Assembly (NCBI GenBank): GCA_037355855.1
Contig: CM074759.1
Location: 434,001-498,000, forward strand
Source: Pseudo-nitzschia pungens
Lineage: Eukaryota > Bacillariophyta > Bacillariophyceae > Bacillariales > Bacillariaceae
Direction of reading: 5' to 3'
DNA: 64,000 bases
Part shown: piece by piece, positions 52,844 to 62,791 of the stretch
How the letters are laid out: every line of letters begins with the position of its first letter
Numbering within the stretch: position 1 is the first letter of the stretch
Position numbers and translations under genes: made by a program
The notes under the pieces: generated by a model
What the model was told of the DNA's origin: nothing
Database searches by the model: none
The model's input: only the letters and a program-made list of their open reading frames with translations

Positions 52844-55549
52844 ATGTCAAAGATGACGGCAATAACAGCAGGGGCCGCGGCGGCGGCGAAAATAGCAGAT
52901 GTTTCCCGGCTCCTGATTTCCCTCCATGCTTTACTTATTGCCTTCGTCGTCATTGCGAATGGGTTCGAGGGGTGTTCTTCCTTTCAGTTGCGAGCGCCCC
53001 CCGCGCATGTGCTACCCCGTGCTTCTATCGCAGATCTAAGTGCTTCGAAGTTCCGCTTCACAACCTACCCTGGAGACACAAAACTCTTCAGCAGTGAGGT
53101 GCTACCGAGCGAAGAGGAACTATTGGCGGCTATAGAGAGCGGTAGCCTTGATGTTGAGGATTTGAAAGAAATGTTCGGCGCGGATTTTGACTTCGCTAAC
53201 GAGGAAGAATATGACGAAGAAGGATATGACGAAGAAAATGACGAGGAGGAAGTAGAAGAAACGGAAGATGAGAGTCTGGGGGAGTATCAGGAATTTGACT
53301 ACGATCTTCAAAGCAATGAAGAAATGGATAGGGAGGAGGAGGAAGAAGGATGTGAAACCGAGCTCCTAATGCATTTTGTGAGCCATTGCCGTGAAACTCC
53401 GATCGGTGAATTGGAAATTGGAGACGCAGAACTGATTCGAGAAGTCTTGCGAAATTTTCCTTTGGACGCAATGGACGTCGAGGAAGACGACAACAGCGGA
53501 AGTCACGATGATGACGATGCCTCTACGAGAGCCTCATATGTTGTAGAATCTCTGTTCCACAGGTTTGTAGATGAGTGGAAAGACTCTATTTCGGTTCTGG
53601 AAGGAGATGACGAAGATATTGACAGTGATGTTCAAGAACGAGAGCAACTCTTCCGGCCTATTTCTAATGATTTCTACCACGTGATGCTAGCCGTTTGGAC
53701 GGACAAACAGAGTCGAGACTCTCTCGACATGAAGGCTAAGCGAATATGGAATCTTTTGTCTGAACAACGACAACTCATTTCCTTTTTCAAAGACGTTGAT
53801 GATTTTGTGACCGCGGAAACTCTGTATCCCAAGCTTCGAGCAGTGGAAGTCGTCATGGAGTCTTTATTCTTGTCGTCAGATCGAAATGTAAATGCAAAGG
53901 CCTCGGCTCTGGTGGAGGAATGGCTTCCCGAATACGGATTAGCACCGAGTCCCAAAGTCTACGGAACATACATCCAGATGGCCGCAAAGGCCCGTCATCG
54001 AGGTGCCGCGCGCAGGGCCGAGAACATCCTAAAGAAGGCCGTCAGGGAATATCCCCCAAACGATTACGAGAGTCCAATCGGAGTTGAGGTCTTCAATGCT
54101 GTAGTGACAGCCTATGCTAAGGCTCGAGGGGAATCTCAGGGACCCGAGAGAGCGCAGGATCTGATTGTCTTCATGGACACACTTGGGAAACCAGGTTGTG
54201 CTCCCAATGCCAAGACATTTACGTCCCTTGTCGATGCATACGCACAAACAAATGAATGGGATGGTGTCTCGGAAGCCCAGTCGATTCTGAACAATTTGTT
54301 AAACCAGTATCTTGAGGACGGTGAGGGTAAGCACCTCGAACCTAGCGTTGCCACATGGACTATTGTGATCGCGGCATGGATGAGATTGTCTAGAAAGGGC
54401 CGCACAGGTGCTGCAAAGAGAGCCGGAGATCTTTTGCGAAGGATGGAAAGTCTGTCGTCTGCTGGAAGAATTACTGCGAAGCCCGATGCGATAACCTATG
54501 TCACGGTCTTCAACGCCTACGCAAACTCCAAGTTCAAGGACGAGATAGAGAAAGCCGAAAAACTCCTAGACGAGATGAACGAGACCTACCTCGACGGAGA
54601 TGATTCGTTCAAACCGTCTGTCCCTGCGATAAAGACCCTTTTGGAAGCTTGGATCAAAGTTGGCGACGTATTCCATGCAGAAAAGGTTCTCAAGAAGTAC
54701 GAAGGCCTCTTGGAGGACGCCGAGAACGACGAGAGCGGCGAATCCCGCAACTTCATGTCAGCGAGCGATTGGGAAGACATTTACAAATCGCTTTTGAATG
54801 GACACACTCGATTCGATAATCCCGGAAGAGCCACCGAGTATCTCAACCTGATGATTGAGAACGATGATATGGAACCCGACGGCTTGTGCTATGAGAAAGT
54901 CATCGAAACATACGCTCGTCTCGGAGAAGAGAACTGTGGGCAGAAAACGCAAGAACTATTTCAACTCATGGAAAAGCGGCGAGAACTCGGTATGCTGAGT
55001 CCGAATGAACGGGTATATACATGTATAATTCGGGCTCTCACCAAAGCCGAAGTTCCAGGATTGCACAAAAAAGCATATCTGGTCCTTCAGCGAATGCGCT
55101 CTCTTGCAAATGAGGGAAATCCAAAGGTTGAACCCAACGTCTTCACATACAATGCGGTCCTCAACGCGTGTGCTAAATGCGTCAACATTGATAGTATTCC
55201 TCATGCGGAGGCCTTCCAAACAGCGGTTCGTGTAGTCACCGAGTTGAGGGAAGCGGTCACCCCGGATCACGTTACATTTGCTAACATGATTAACTGCTCC
55301 AATCTTCTGTCAACTGATTCCCAGCAAAAGACAAATGACAAATTTATCACTACCACCTTCAAACTTTGTTGCGAAAGCGGCAATGTGAACAACTATTTCA
55401 TTCGCGATCTAAGTCGAGCAGCATCAGTGGACCTGTGGGTTGAGCTCACCCGATTCTCGCCCGATTCGAAGGAAAGAGCGGCAATAGATGTAGAAGAGGC
55501 ATCTAGGTTAGTGGCCGAGTTACCACCCTCTTGGACACGACAACGATAG
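52844..55549 (+). CDS. Plastid-targeted pentatricopeptide-repeat (PPR) protein
   Basis: 901 aa from the first ATG (the longer frame begins with TTG). Residues about 21-40 are a signal-peptide-like helix; G-C-S-S-F (Phe47) follows, matching the diatom plastid entry motif. A strongly acidic region (about 110-185) has DEEGYDEEND-like runs. From about residue 370 to the end there are many PPR units (V-x-T-F-N-A-V-V-T-A-Y-A-K, PNAKTFTSLVDAYAQ, PDAITYVTVFNAYA, PNVFTYNAVLNACAK). PPR proteins bind organelle RNA and act in processing, stability or translation. The acidic N-terminal domain is unusual but does not interrupt the repeat array. It is predicted to work on plastid transcripts; the target is unknown. 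Confidence 0.88.
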   Translation: MSKMTAITAGAAAAAKIADVSRLLISLHALLIAFVVIANGFEGCSSFQLRAPPAHVLPRASIADLSASKFRFTTYPGDTKLFSSEVLPSEEELLAAIESGSLDVEDLKEMFGADFDFANEEEYDEEGYDEENDEEEVEETEDESLGEYQEFDYDLQSNEEMDREEEEEGCETELLMHFVSHCRETPIGELEIGDAELIREVLRNFPLDAMDVEEDDNSGSHDDDDASTRASYVVESLFHRFVDEWKDSISVLEGDDEDIDSDVQEREQLFRPISNDFYHVMLAVWTDKQSRDSLDMKAKRIWNLLSEQRQLISFFKDVDDFVTAETLYPKLRAVEVVMESLFLSSDRNVNAKASALVEEWLPEYGLAPSPKVYGTYIQMAAKARHRGAARRAENILKKAVREYPPNDYESPIGVEVFNAVVTAYAKARGESQGPERAQDLIVFMDTLGKPGCAPNAKTFTSLVDAYAQTNEWDGVSEAQSILNNLLNQYLEDGEGKHLEPSVATWTIVIAAWMRLSRKGRTGAAKRAGDLLRRMESLSSAGRITAKPDAITYVTVFNAYANSKFKDEIEKAEKLLDEMNETYLDGDDSFKPSVPAIKTLLEAWIKVGDVFHAEKVLKKYEGLLEDAENDESGESRNFMSASDWEDIYKSLLNGHTRFDNPGRATEYLNLMIENDDMEPDGLCYEKVIETYARLGEENCGQKTQELFQLMEKRRELGMLSPNERVYTCIIRALTKAEVPGLHKKAYLVLQRMRSLANEGNPKVEPNVFTYNAVLNACAKCVNIDSIPHAEAFQTAVRVVTELREAVTPDHVTFANMINCSNLLSTDSQQKTNDKFITTTFKLCCESGNVNNYFIRDLSRAASVDLWVELTRFSPDSKERAAIDVEEASRLVAELPPSWTRQR

Positions 55550-55894
55550 ATCATCAAACAGATAGTTCAGAATTAGAAGAATTATTTTGCGTAATGAAAC
55601 CGTGAAAACCAGTCTGGTATTCAGGTACTTATATTGAAAGAAAACAAATGATTGACCACAACATGATCTCCGTCTTGGTCTCTAATAATAGACGTAATCT
55701 TTGTTAGATGAAAGTGTTTATTCTATTTTTTATTTAAGCAACTACCTGTCTAACATATAACAATATATGGAATGGAGCGCCGCCATTGACAATTTTTTTG
55801 CATGTTGATAACATCTCTCTCCGTTCGTTGCGAGGGCTTATTCTCATCTTTCGCATTTTTATGCTTTTTTTTAGAAATTATGTGGTGACTGAAA
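55550..55894. other. Short intergenic between convergent genes
   Basis: 345 bp between the stop codons of the PPR gene and the Rex4-like gene. AT-rich; no further element. Confidence 0.5.
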
Positions 55895-58800
55895 TCAAAT
55901 CTTCAAAAAATTGAAGCTCTCAACTGCTCCGAAATCATAGTCATTAGTGGAACCATCCGAAACAGATGCTTCCTCTTCAGATGGCCCTTCCGTCGTCACA
56001 CTAGGAATGGTGGATTCTGTAGGTAGGCGAGCTCTAGGACGGAAAATTTCGTTGCTGTTCCCGTAGTGATTTCGTTCGTAGAAATCGACATTAATAACCT
56101 TGGAACGATCAAGTTCATCGGAATCAGGAATGGATGCATTCGATGTTCCTTTCAACAAGTGTGGATCCGATGCAGTATCGCTATCCCATGCATGATCCTC
56201 GTATGGATCTTCCGTACTGTACGTACACTCAGTAGAATCCAATGCGTAGGCGAGCGGTGTTGCTTTGTTTGAGCTTGTTGCCTTTGAGCGTTTGAATCCA
56301 AACCACGATGTTTGGCCACGTGATGTACTGGACGACTTCTCTATACTTTCAACTGACTTGGCTTGTTCTTTCTCATTCAACCATGGATCAAAGTCATTAT
56401 TGCTGTATGTCGGGTGGCTAATGACTTCCTGCAGCCAATCGTCGTCCATCGCTGCCGTGCGTTCCGTAGGTGCTGACTTCAAAGCAGGGGAACACAGCAT
56501 TGCCGACTGTTCAGATCTTTTTGTTGACGAGTCCAGAGGAAGGTTACTGCTTTTGGACCCTGACGATGATTTCGATGACCGGCGGAAACCAAACCAAGAC
56601 GCACTCGGTCGACAAGGCAAGCTCGTTGTCCCGGGCTTTTCGGTTAGAGGCGAAACGATGTCGTCTGATTCCCCCGAGGCTGGAATCGAGAGCGTAATCT
56701 CGATGGATGCTTCCGTTGCTGCATCAGGAAAACCCTCCGGCTGGGCGGAAATCGATAAATCTTCCATCGTTGATAGGGAAGAGGGTGTGCAAGGAGACTT
56801 CGACCTCTCCTTGCTGCCGGGACAGGGCGAAATTGATGACTTCCTAAACCCAAACCAATTGCGAGAAGTCGACGTAGAAGAATTCGAATCATCAGAACCA
56901 GTTTCCATCCGACTGTTTTCGGTGTTATCGTTCTTCTGCGGAGGTTTCGTAGTTTCCTCTTCCATGTCTTGCGACAGTGAAAACAACTTTGTAGGTGTTG
57001 GGAGCATTCCATCATCACTCAAAACCTCTGTTTCTTGCACGGCAGCCATGGTTTCACATCCTGTCTTCCCGTCGTTTAGTGTTGGGTACTTGGCCTTTTT
57101 CGCACCAAAACGAAACCACGACGATGAAGACGAGGAACCATTCTCAGGATCCAATGGAGGCGAACCAACAACGCTCGATGATGGATCACTGGCAATAACA
57201 CTAGAAGCCTCACCAGGCAAAACATTCGAAACTTCATCGGGCAAAGATGATAAGACGGACTCGGTTGCAACGGTTTCCGAGTTCACGGCGCTCATTTCTG
57301 ACTTCACTTCAAACGTGGATTCATCGTAGCCACTTGTCCCTTCGCCGTAACTTGAGCCTCCAAAGTAAGAAGAAACATTATCCCGAAAGAAAAAGCTATT
57401 GGACTGAGGCGAAGGCGGAGCTTGCCCCCCAGAGACTTCTTGGAGGACCTGATAAGCTTGAGGGGATAACATTTGCGATGCAGCACCAACTGGATTTTGT
57501 TGTTGGTGTTGATGTTTCACCCATGGGAACCATGAGGAGGAATTTGATCGAGAGTGCATATCTGAATGCTGCTTTTGTTCATGATGATGCTGCTCCTGAA
57601 TTCCCATCGTGGGTTGTTGCTGTTCAAAATGATGCTGATGCTGTTGAGACGGAGAAATCATCGTGGTGGGTCCGCCGTACGAAGCCACGCCTGGTCGTTG
57701 ACCGTAAAATTGGTTGGGTTGCTGCTGATTGTGCTGAGGGGATTGCAGCATGCCGGCAGAGGATGCCGAAGGTGAGCCGGGAATCATTCGTCCAGACTGC
57801 AAATGAAGATTCTGAGGCTGCGGCGGATGTGGATGCTGCAGATAGACATTTTGCTGCTGGCGTTCCCATTGATCACGGAACGTCTCATACAAACCAAGGG
57901 CAGTCCGGCAAAGATCCACCGGACGCGACCGATCACCAGGCGGTCGTAGCTGCTGTCTCAAAAATTCCTCGCTCAAATCATCCAGAGAACGGACGGTTAC
58001 CACTGACGTCGATCCTCCGACCAACTTGTTGTGCAGAAAGGGTGGGAAAAAGGCCGTATCACGAATGTGTCCCCACGGATGAGACAACCCAAGCGCCTTC
58101 AACGACTCTTCGACCTTGTATCCCACCAGCAATCTCCCTCTCAACACCTGTTCCACGTGTGCTCGAAGCAATGAAAGGGGCTTAGATTGAAACGCCGCCG
58201 GATCGTCGTTCTTTGCCCGAGGAGCCTGAACGTCTTTGGCGGTAATGCCTGTTTGACAAAAGTCTGTTACCGGGACAGGAATCTGACAAAATTCGTCTAG
58301 AAGAATATTTCTCGAGGGGCCATCCACGATTGTGACTCGCGCCAGTGTCCTGGTTCGTCCCGACAGAGCAGTTCGGACAGTCTCGCAGTGCATTGATATC
58401 GATGTAATGCCATCTCGGTATTGCTGCTGGGCTTGCTGTTGCTCCTGCTGGCGCTGCTGCGAAATCTTCATGAGATGCTCCTGCTGTTGCCGTTCGCGTT
58501 CCCTCGCCTGAGCGATTAGTGCTGTCTCCCACTCGTTTCTGTGTTTCTTGTACAGATCCATGCACGTAACACAAACCAATACTGGCATTTTACTAATGGA
58601 AGGATCTTTCTTAGCAAAGACAATCAGTTCTTTCCTTGAGGCGTCCTTTGCGACTCTGGGCCTGGAGGCCTTAACTGACCATCGGTTTAGTTCCTTCAGG
58701 CTCAGCTCCTCCAGTGATGCAAGCGAAGAAACTCCTGCGTTTCGTTGGTTCGAAAAGTACGAAGAGCAATCCCTCGTATCCGTGTTCGGATGCATGAGAC

Positions 58801-59752
58801 CAAGAGCCTGCAGCCCCTCGTCGAGTTGATGCCCAATCAAAATCTTTCCCCGCAACATCCGCTCGACCCTCGCACGTACAGCGGCAAACGACCGAGAAGA
58901 CTCTTCCCCTTCAATTGGGGTGGGGGGCGAAGCATTCTCGGTACATTGTGCTCCGGCAGTATTAGTACTGGTGTTGTTTGTTTGCACATCCTCTGGCCGA
59001 ATGCCTGTCTCGTAGAAGTCGGTCACGGGGACGGGAATCGCCACAAAGGTATCGAGGACAATCTCGTTCTCCCAATTTGTAAGGGTGACTCTGGCAACGG
59101 CCTTTTGCTGCTTCTGGGACTCGTTCTCCGATGGAGGTGCGATCCCAACCCGTTCCACGTGCAGGGCAAAATATAGATCACGTTTCTTCATCGGAGCATC
59201 GTGCTGTTTTTTGGAGGTCGGAAAACCCATGGAAGCCGGACATGGTGGACTACTCATGTTCTTTCCAAACCGAGGCGATGGGTGGTTCCAGTTTTTGTTG
59301 TTGTTGTTGTTGTTGTTGTGCCTATTGTGATTGTTGTTGTGACGATTGTTGTTGTTGTTGTTGTTGTTGTTACGAGGGCGGTTGTTCCTCCACTGGACAA
59401 TTGGTGATCGAAACGATGACGAAGATTCATATTGTTGAGCCTTGCTATTGTTTCCGTTGTAATTGTTACCATTGTTCTTGTTCTTGCTGCTGTGATTTCG
59501 GGACGGGGACGAACCGGGTTCCACTTGATTTCCCCTGGCCTTGGCTTTCCGGCGTCTTCGGTTCCGCCTAGATTTGCTGTCTTGTGGAGATTGCAGCGAC
59601 TGGTGATGATCTAAAGCAGGACTATTGACATCAATTGTGAGATCCTTCACCGAAGTTGGCGAAGGCTGTGACTGTTGTTGTTGCTGCTGCTGCTGCGGAA
59701 TCTTTTTCTTACTCTCTGCGGACGACGCATCGCTTTGGAAAGTTTCTTGCAT
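55895..59752 (-). CDS. Tandem Rex4-like pseudo-exonuclease with repeated WFGF motifs
   Basis: 1285 aa from the first ATG, MQETF (the longer frame begins with TTG). A poly-Gln/poly-Asn N-terminus is followed by two copies of the REXO4/ISG20-type DEDDh fold (about 190-400 and 450-630). Landmarks are ARVTL/ARVTI, I-P-V-P-V-T-D-F-x-x-T-G-I, a G-[KR]-[IL]-L-[IV]-G block and the HP..RD(T/C) block. Active-site residues are replaced in both: A-L-D-C-E becomes ALHVE and SMHCE; GHxLhxDL becomes GHQLDEGL and GYKVEESL; the H-xxxx-D element is not intact. The remaining 600 residues are disordered but carry five W-F-x-[FW]-[KRG] motifs at about 741, 879, 966, 1053 and 1150. It is probably a binding protein; function unknown. 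Confidence 0.7.
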   Translation of the reverse strand: MQETFQSDASSAESKKKIPQQQQQQQQSQPSPTSVKDLTIDVNSPALDHHQSLQSPQDSKSRRNRRRRKAKARGNQVEPGSSPSRNHSSKNKNNGNNYNGNNSKAQQYESSSSFRSPIVQWRNNRPRNNNNNNNNNRHNNNHNRHNNNNNNNKNWNHPSPRFGKNMSSPPCPASMGFPTSKKQHDAPMKKRDLYFALHVERVGIAPPSENESQKQQKAVARVTLTNWENEIVLDTFVAIPVPVTDFYETGIRPEDVQTNNTSTNTAGAQCTENASPPTPIEGEESSRSFAAVRARVERMLRGKILIGHQLDEGLQALGLMHPNTDTRDCSSYFSNQRNAGVSSLASLEELSLKELNRWSVKASRPRVAKDASRKELIVFAKKDPSISKMPVLVCVTCMDLYKKHRNEWETALIAQARERERQQQEHLMKISQQRQQEQQQAQQQYRDGITSISMHCETVRTALSGRTRTLARVTIVDGPSRNILLDEFCQIPVPVTDFCQTGITAKDVQAPRAKNDDPAAFQSKPLSLLRAHVEQVLRGRLLVGYKVEESLKALGLSHPWGHIRDTAFFPPFLHNKLVGGSTSVVTVRSLDDLSEEFLRQQLRPPGDRSRPVDLCRTALGLYETFRDQWERQQQNVYLQHPHPPQPQNLHLQSGRMIPGSPSASSAGMLQSPQHNQQQPNQFYGQRPGVASYGGPTTMISPSQQHQHHFEQQQPTMGIQEQHHHEQKQHSDMHSRSNSSSWFPWVKHQHQQQNPVGAASQMLSPQAYQVLQEVSGGQAPPSPQSNSFFFRDNVSSYFGGSSYGEGTSGYDESTFEVKSEMSAVNSETVATESVLSSLPDEVSNVLPGEASSVIASDPSSSVVGSPPLDPENGSSSSSSWFRFGAKKAKYPTLNDGKTGCETMAAVQETEVLSDDGMLPTPTKLFSLSQDMEEETTKPPQKNDNTENSRMETGSDDSNSSTSTSRNWFGFRKSSISPCPGSKERSKSPCTPSSLSTMEDLSISAQPEGFPDAATEASIEITLSIPASGESDDIVSPLTEKPGTTSLPCRPSASWFGFRRSSKSSSGSKSSNLPLDSSTKRSEQSAMLCSPALKSAPTERTAAMDDDWLQEVISHPTYSNNDFDPWLNEKEQAKSVESIEKSSSTSRGQTSWFGFKRSKATSSNKATPLAYALDSTECTYSTEDPYEDHAWDSDTASDPHLLKGTSNASIPDSDELDRSKVINVDFYERNHYGNSNEIFRPRARLPTESTIPSVTTEGPSEEEASVSDGSTNDYDFGAVESFNFLKI
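56295..57535 (-). repeat. Five spaced S-x-WFGF-[KR]-[KR]-S motifs in the disordered tail
   Basis: The W residues are at about 741 (SSSWFPWVKH), 879 (SSSWFRFGAKK), 966 (SRNWFGFRKSS), 1053 (SASWFGFRRSS) and 1150 (QTSWFGFKRSK). The spacings are 138, 87, 87 and 97 residues. The motif is conserved while the linkers are not, as expected for a short interaction motif. Confidence 0.75.
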
Positions 59753-60711
59753 GTTTCGGTTTGATAAACTAGTGAATCCAGCTATTGAAAGAGGGCAGAG
59801 AGAGAATCTAGTGATATGATGAAAGATAAGGAAAGGAGAGAGAGGTGGATATGAGACTTGAAGGAAGAAGCAATGAATCAAAATGGATACTTCTGGTCCC
59901 TGGGAGCAAGCGATGACTTCATCTTCCAAGTCTAAGAAATAGACGAGGAATCGATGGAATGACTGACGCTTCAAAACTGTCGATCCAGTCCCAGCACCTA
60001 GGCTGTTCGGATTGATGCTGTTTCGATTTAAACCGAGCAAATTTAGTTTTTTGACTCGTGGATCGCCAATGCATTGCTTTTGAAATCTACACAAAGCAGT
60101 TCATTTCATCCAGTGACACGATTCTTTTACTTCTTCTCGCACCATCCAAAAATGGTTTGTCCTTTCGCTTACTACTTACCAGTACTTAGTACTTCGTGAT
60201 GATGATTCTGGTAGAAGGATGACACCTCTATGTGAATTGTTGTTTGAAATGGTCGAATAAATCGCTTCCTAGTTCCAACGATGATTGAGTTCGGTTCGGT
60301 CCTGGATGAATGCCATAAATCTCTCTACGCTACTAATCAGAAACAGTGCAAGTTTTTCCCTCCCATGAGATGACACTCCAGATGTTTCGTTTCGTTTCAG
60401 CCGTTTGATTCGTTTGCAGCAACCGAATGATCAATCAAGTGCACAATCGTGCAACAAAGCAGTCGAATCGAATCGCAAATCGCAGCCGAAACAAATGGAA
60501 CACAGCCAAGAACGGGACGCGAGCACCTCAAGAGCTAGAATCCGCAATATCAATCACTAGCGGTCACTCTCCCGATTTACAAGTATTCTATTCCTTCTCT
60601 TCTTTCGATGCCAAAAGAATACGTAGTACTTGCTATGTGTCGTGTGGTGCCAGCCTTTTAGGTGTAGTGGAGTTCTTGTTGATTCCAGCGAAGTTCAGTG
60701 GCAGCGGTGAC

Positions 60712-61062
60712 CTATCGATAGCAGGAGGGAGGGGAGTTGTACCGCGTGCGAAAAAACAGCAGAACTCTACCGCACGGTGTGGAGGGAGAGAAGAATGCCA
60801 GTACTCGTACGGACAGCTGTGCACGGGTTGTAATATTATCGATAGTGTGAACCCGTCCAGAAGGCGCGAATACTGAGAGACTCACTCGGCTCACGAAAAA
60901 ATCTTCCAGTGCTTTTGGCTCGTGCTTCTGATCCTCGGAGGGAATCATTTCAGTGGAAGGCACAGTTTTGGTTGGATGTGAAGACTCTTTGGGTTCTCCT
61001 TTTGATACCGTTGCGCATGCGTGTTGTTCTTTTTCTACACTGTTTTGCCGTTGTAGCTGCAT
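60712..61062 (-). CDS. Weak small ORF, unrecognised
   Basis: A 116-codon frame starting with ATG. The first half is polar and Lys/Glu/Ser-rich (SKGEPKESSHPTKT) and the second half hydrophobic/basic. It may be the first exon of a small gene. No domain is seen and codon quality is mixed; it may equally be noise. Confidence 0.2.
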   Translation of the reverse strand: MQLQRQNSVEKEQHACATVSKGEPKESSHPTKTVPSTEMIPSEDQKHEPKALEDFFVSRVSLSVFAPSGRVHTIDNITTRAQLSVRVLAFFSPSTPCGRVLLFFRTRYNSPPSCYR

Positions 61063-62071
61063 TTACTGAATGGGCATATCAAAATTGATCGCTAATGTTA
61101 ATCGCTGATCACGGGTTCTCGTAGTAAGCAACGTGAAATGTACGTTCGTTGAGAAATTTTGGACCCTCCAGTATTCTGGCTTTGGCGACGATTTGGAGCA
61201 CGTCTCTTTCAGTTACATTGACAAACGGTTGATCGCGACCGTTAAATTATTTGGCATCGTTGTACACCCCCTATCTTCCGGAGGTTTGATTCAGAATGAC
61301 CGCTCTTGTGAATACAGTATTTACGAAGGACCTAATTTTCGTTGCAACCCATACTGTCAAGCATTATCTAATCGTACAATAGTCTTATTACGTGCCGACG
61401 GTTAACAGACGAACGGAAAACGTATGCTATTTACCTAAATAATCGGATCCGGGACTTCATTCTGGCGATTGACTAAGCGAGCTCGGAGGTTTGTTACCCC
61501 TACTCGCAGCTCCTAGCTCGCGGGTGTCATATGCTATGTGAAGTATCTTGCGGAGCGTATGATCTTTGAAAAGCACCTCCAATTTTACTATGTAATCAGA
61601 GCACACACGTATGCGGAGAGGCCTTCTTGTTCCCTCTCTCATAACCATCGACACAAAAGAGGTGATGTTTGTTGATGATTGATACACTCGGGGCAGTTTT
61701 TGATTTTTGAATTGATACAAATATGTTGTCTCATGTTGTCGACGTTGAATTCAAAGAGTTGGCGCGAATGTTGTAATTTCATCGGCTGGTGGTGGTGTCA
61801 ATCACTGGGCCTCACCAGCCGTAGTAGTAGCAATAAGCTTACTAGTACTAGTAGTAACAAATTACTGGTGCTGTACCGGTACTATTGGCCACGGCATTCT
61901 CTTGTTCGTGTTATCGAAGTTCTGCTAAAAGCCTTTCACAAAACAAGTTGGTGCCATCGAAGTTGATGCCAAGAAACGCCTTGCGGCATCAGCAGGTACA
62001 TAGAGATGCACGGAGTCTTTTTTCCATGTTCCAGTAGACCTTAGCATTGAATTGGTTTCAATGGATTATTC

Positions 62072-62155
62072 CTAGTAATACTAGTAGTAGTACTAGTAGT
62101 ATCAATACTAAGATTACTACTACTAGTACTAATACCACTACCACTAAGAGTAGTA
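62072..62155. repeat. TAG/CTA trinucleotide array
   Basis: Runs of CTAGTAGTA and TACTACTAGT on both sides of a short spacer form imperfect inverted repeats. A sister array is at 62217-62243. Confidence 0.75.
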
Positions 62156-62791
62156 TGTGTCTCCTAAACCTGAATCAATAATCCTTTCCAGTAATATTAC
62201 TTTGGTCTGGTATGTTTAGTACTACTAGTAGTACTACTAGTATGCTCGTCCTTTTGCTTCTTCCTCCTCCTACTGCCTTCCTCATCTTGTTTCCCATAAT
62301 GAATCTTGTGAATAACTGGTGTATTTTCTGCACCTACTAGTAGTACTACTACAGCAGCAGTGAAAGGTTGATGTTGCTGTGTCTGGGTGGATGAAAGTAA
62401 GCCTTAAGGTTACCCACAGTTATGAAGGGAACTGAGGGTTGGTTTAGGGGCAACTGGAGCAACAGGGGCAACAAGAACAAAGGGTTATTCATCCCCCCTA
62501 CCAGCCAAGAAAAAAAAATGCGCGAAACGATCCAACCAATCCCCTCTCTGTGGATCGATTTTTGATTTTTTTTTGGGAATGGACATCAATCATCATCGAT
62601 CGAATGAACGACAAGCGTTGTTGAGAATTGAATATCTAGTCATTGCGCCGAGGACCGAATCCATCCATGGGAGACCGACTTGACTCTGCTCGACTCGACC
62701 GATCTTCAACGATTGGTTGCTTCCCTCCCTCGCAAGACAGAAAACACTACTAGCAAGCTTGAACTACGCAAAACGTTTCCGGGTACCTGAC

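Larger units (their letters stand above)
59753..62791. other. 3-kb intergenic interval with TAG/ACT arrays
   Basis: It holds the promoters of the Rex4-like gene (left) and the AAR2-like gene (right). A minus frame at 60712-61062 starts with ATG and has a plausible start (MQLQRQNSVEKEQH) but no recognised family; it is listed as unproven. TAG/CTA arrays lie at 61821-61858, 62072-62155 and 62217-62243. No other gene is supported. Confidence 0.55.

Noticed and set aside
59753..60094. N-terminal extension of the Rex4-like protein to 60094
   Set aside because: It begins with TTG and gives a hydrophobic stretch unlike the rest; the first ATG at 59752 is followed by the normal polar start.
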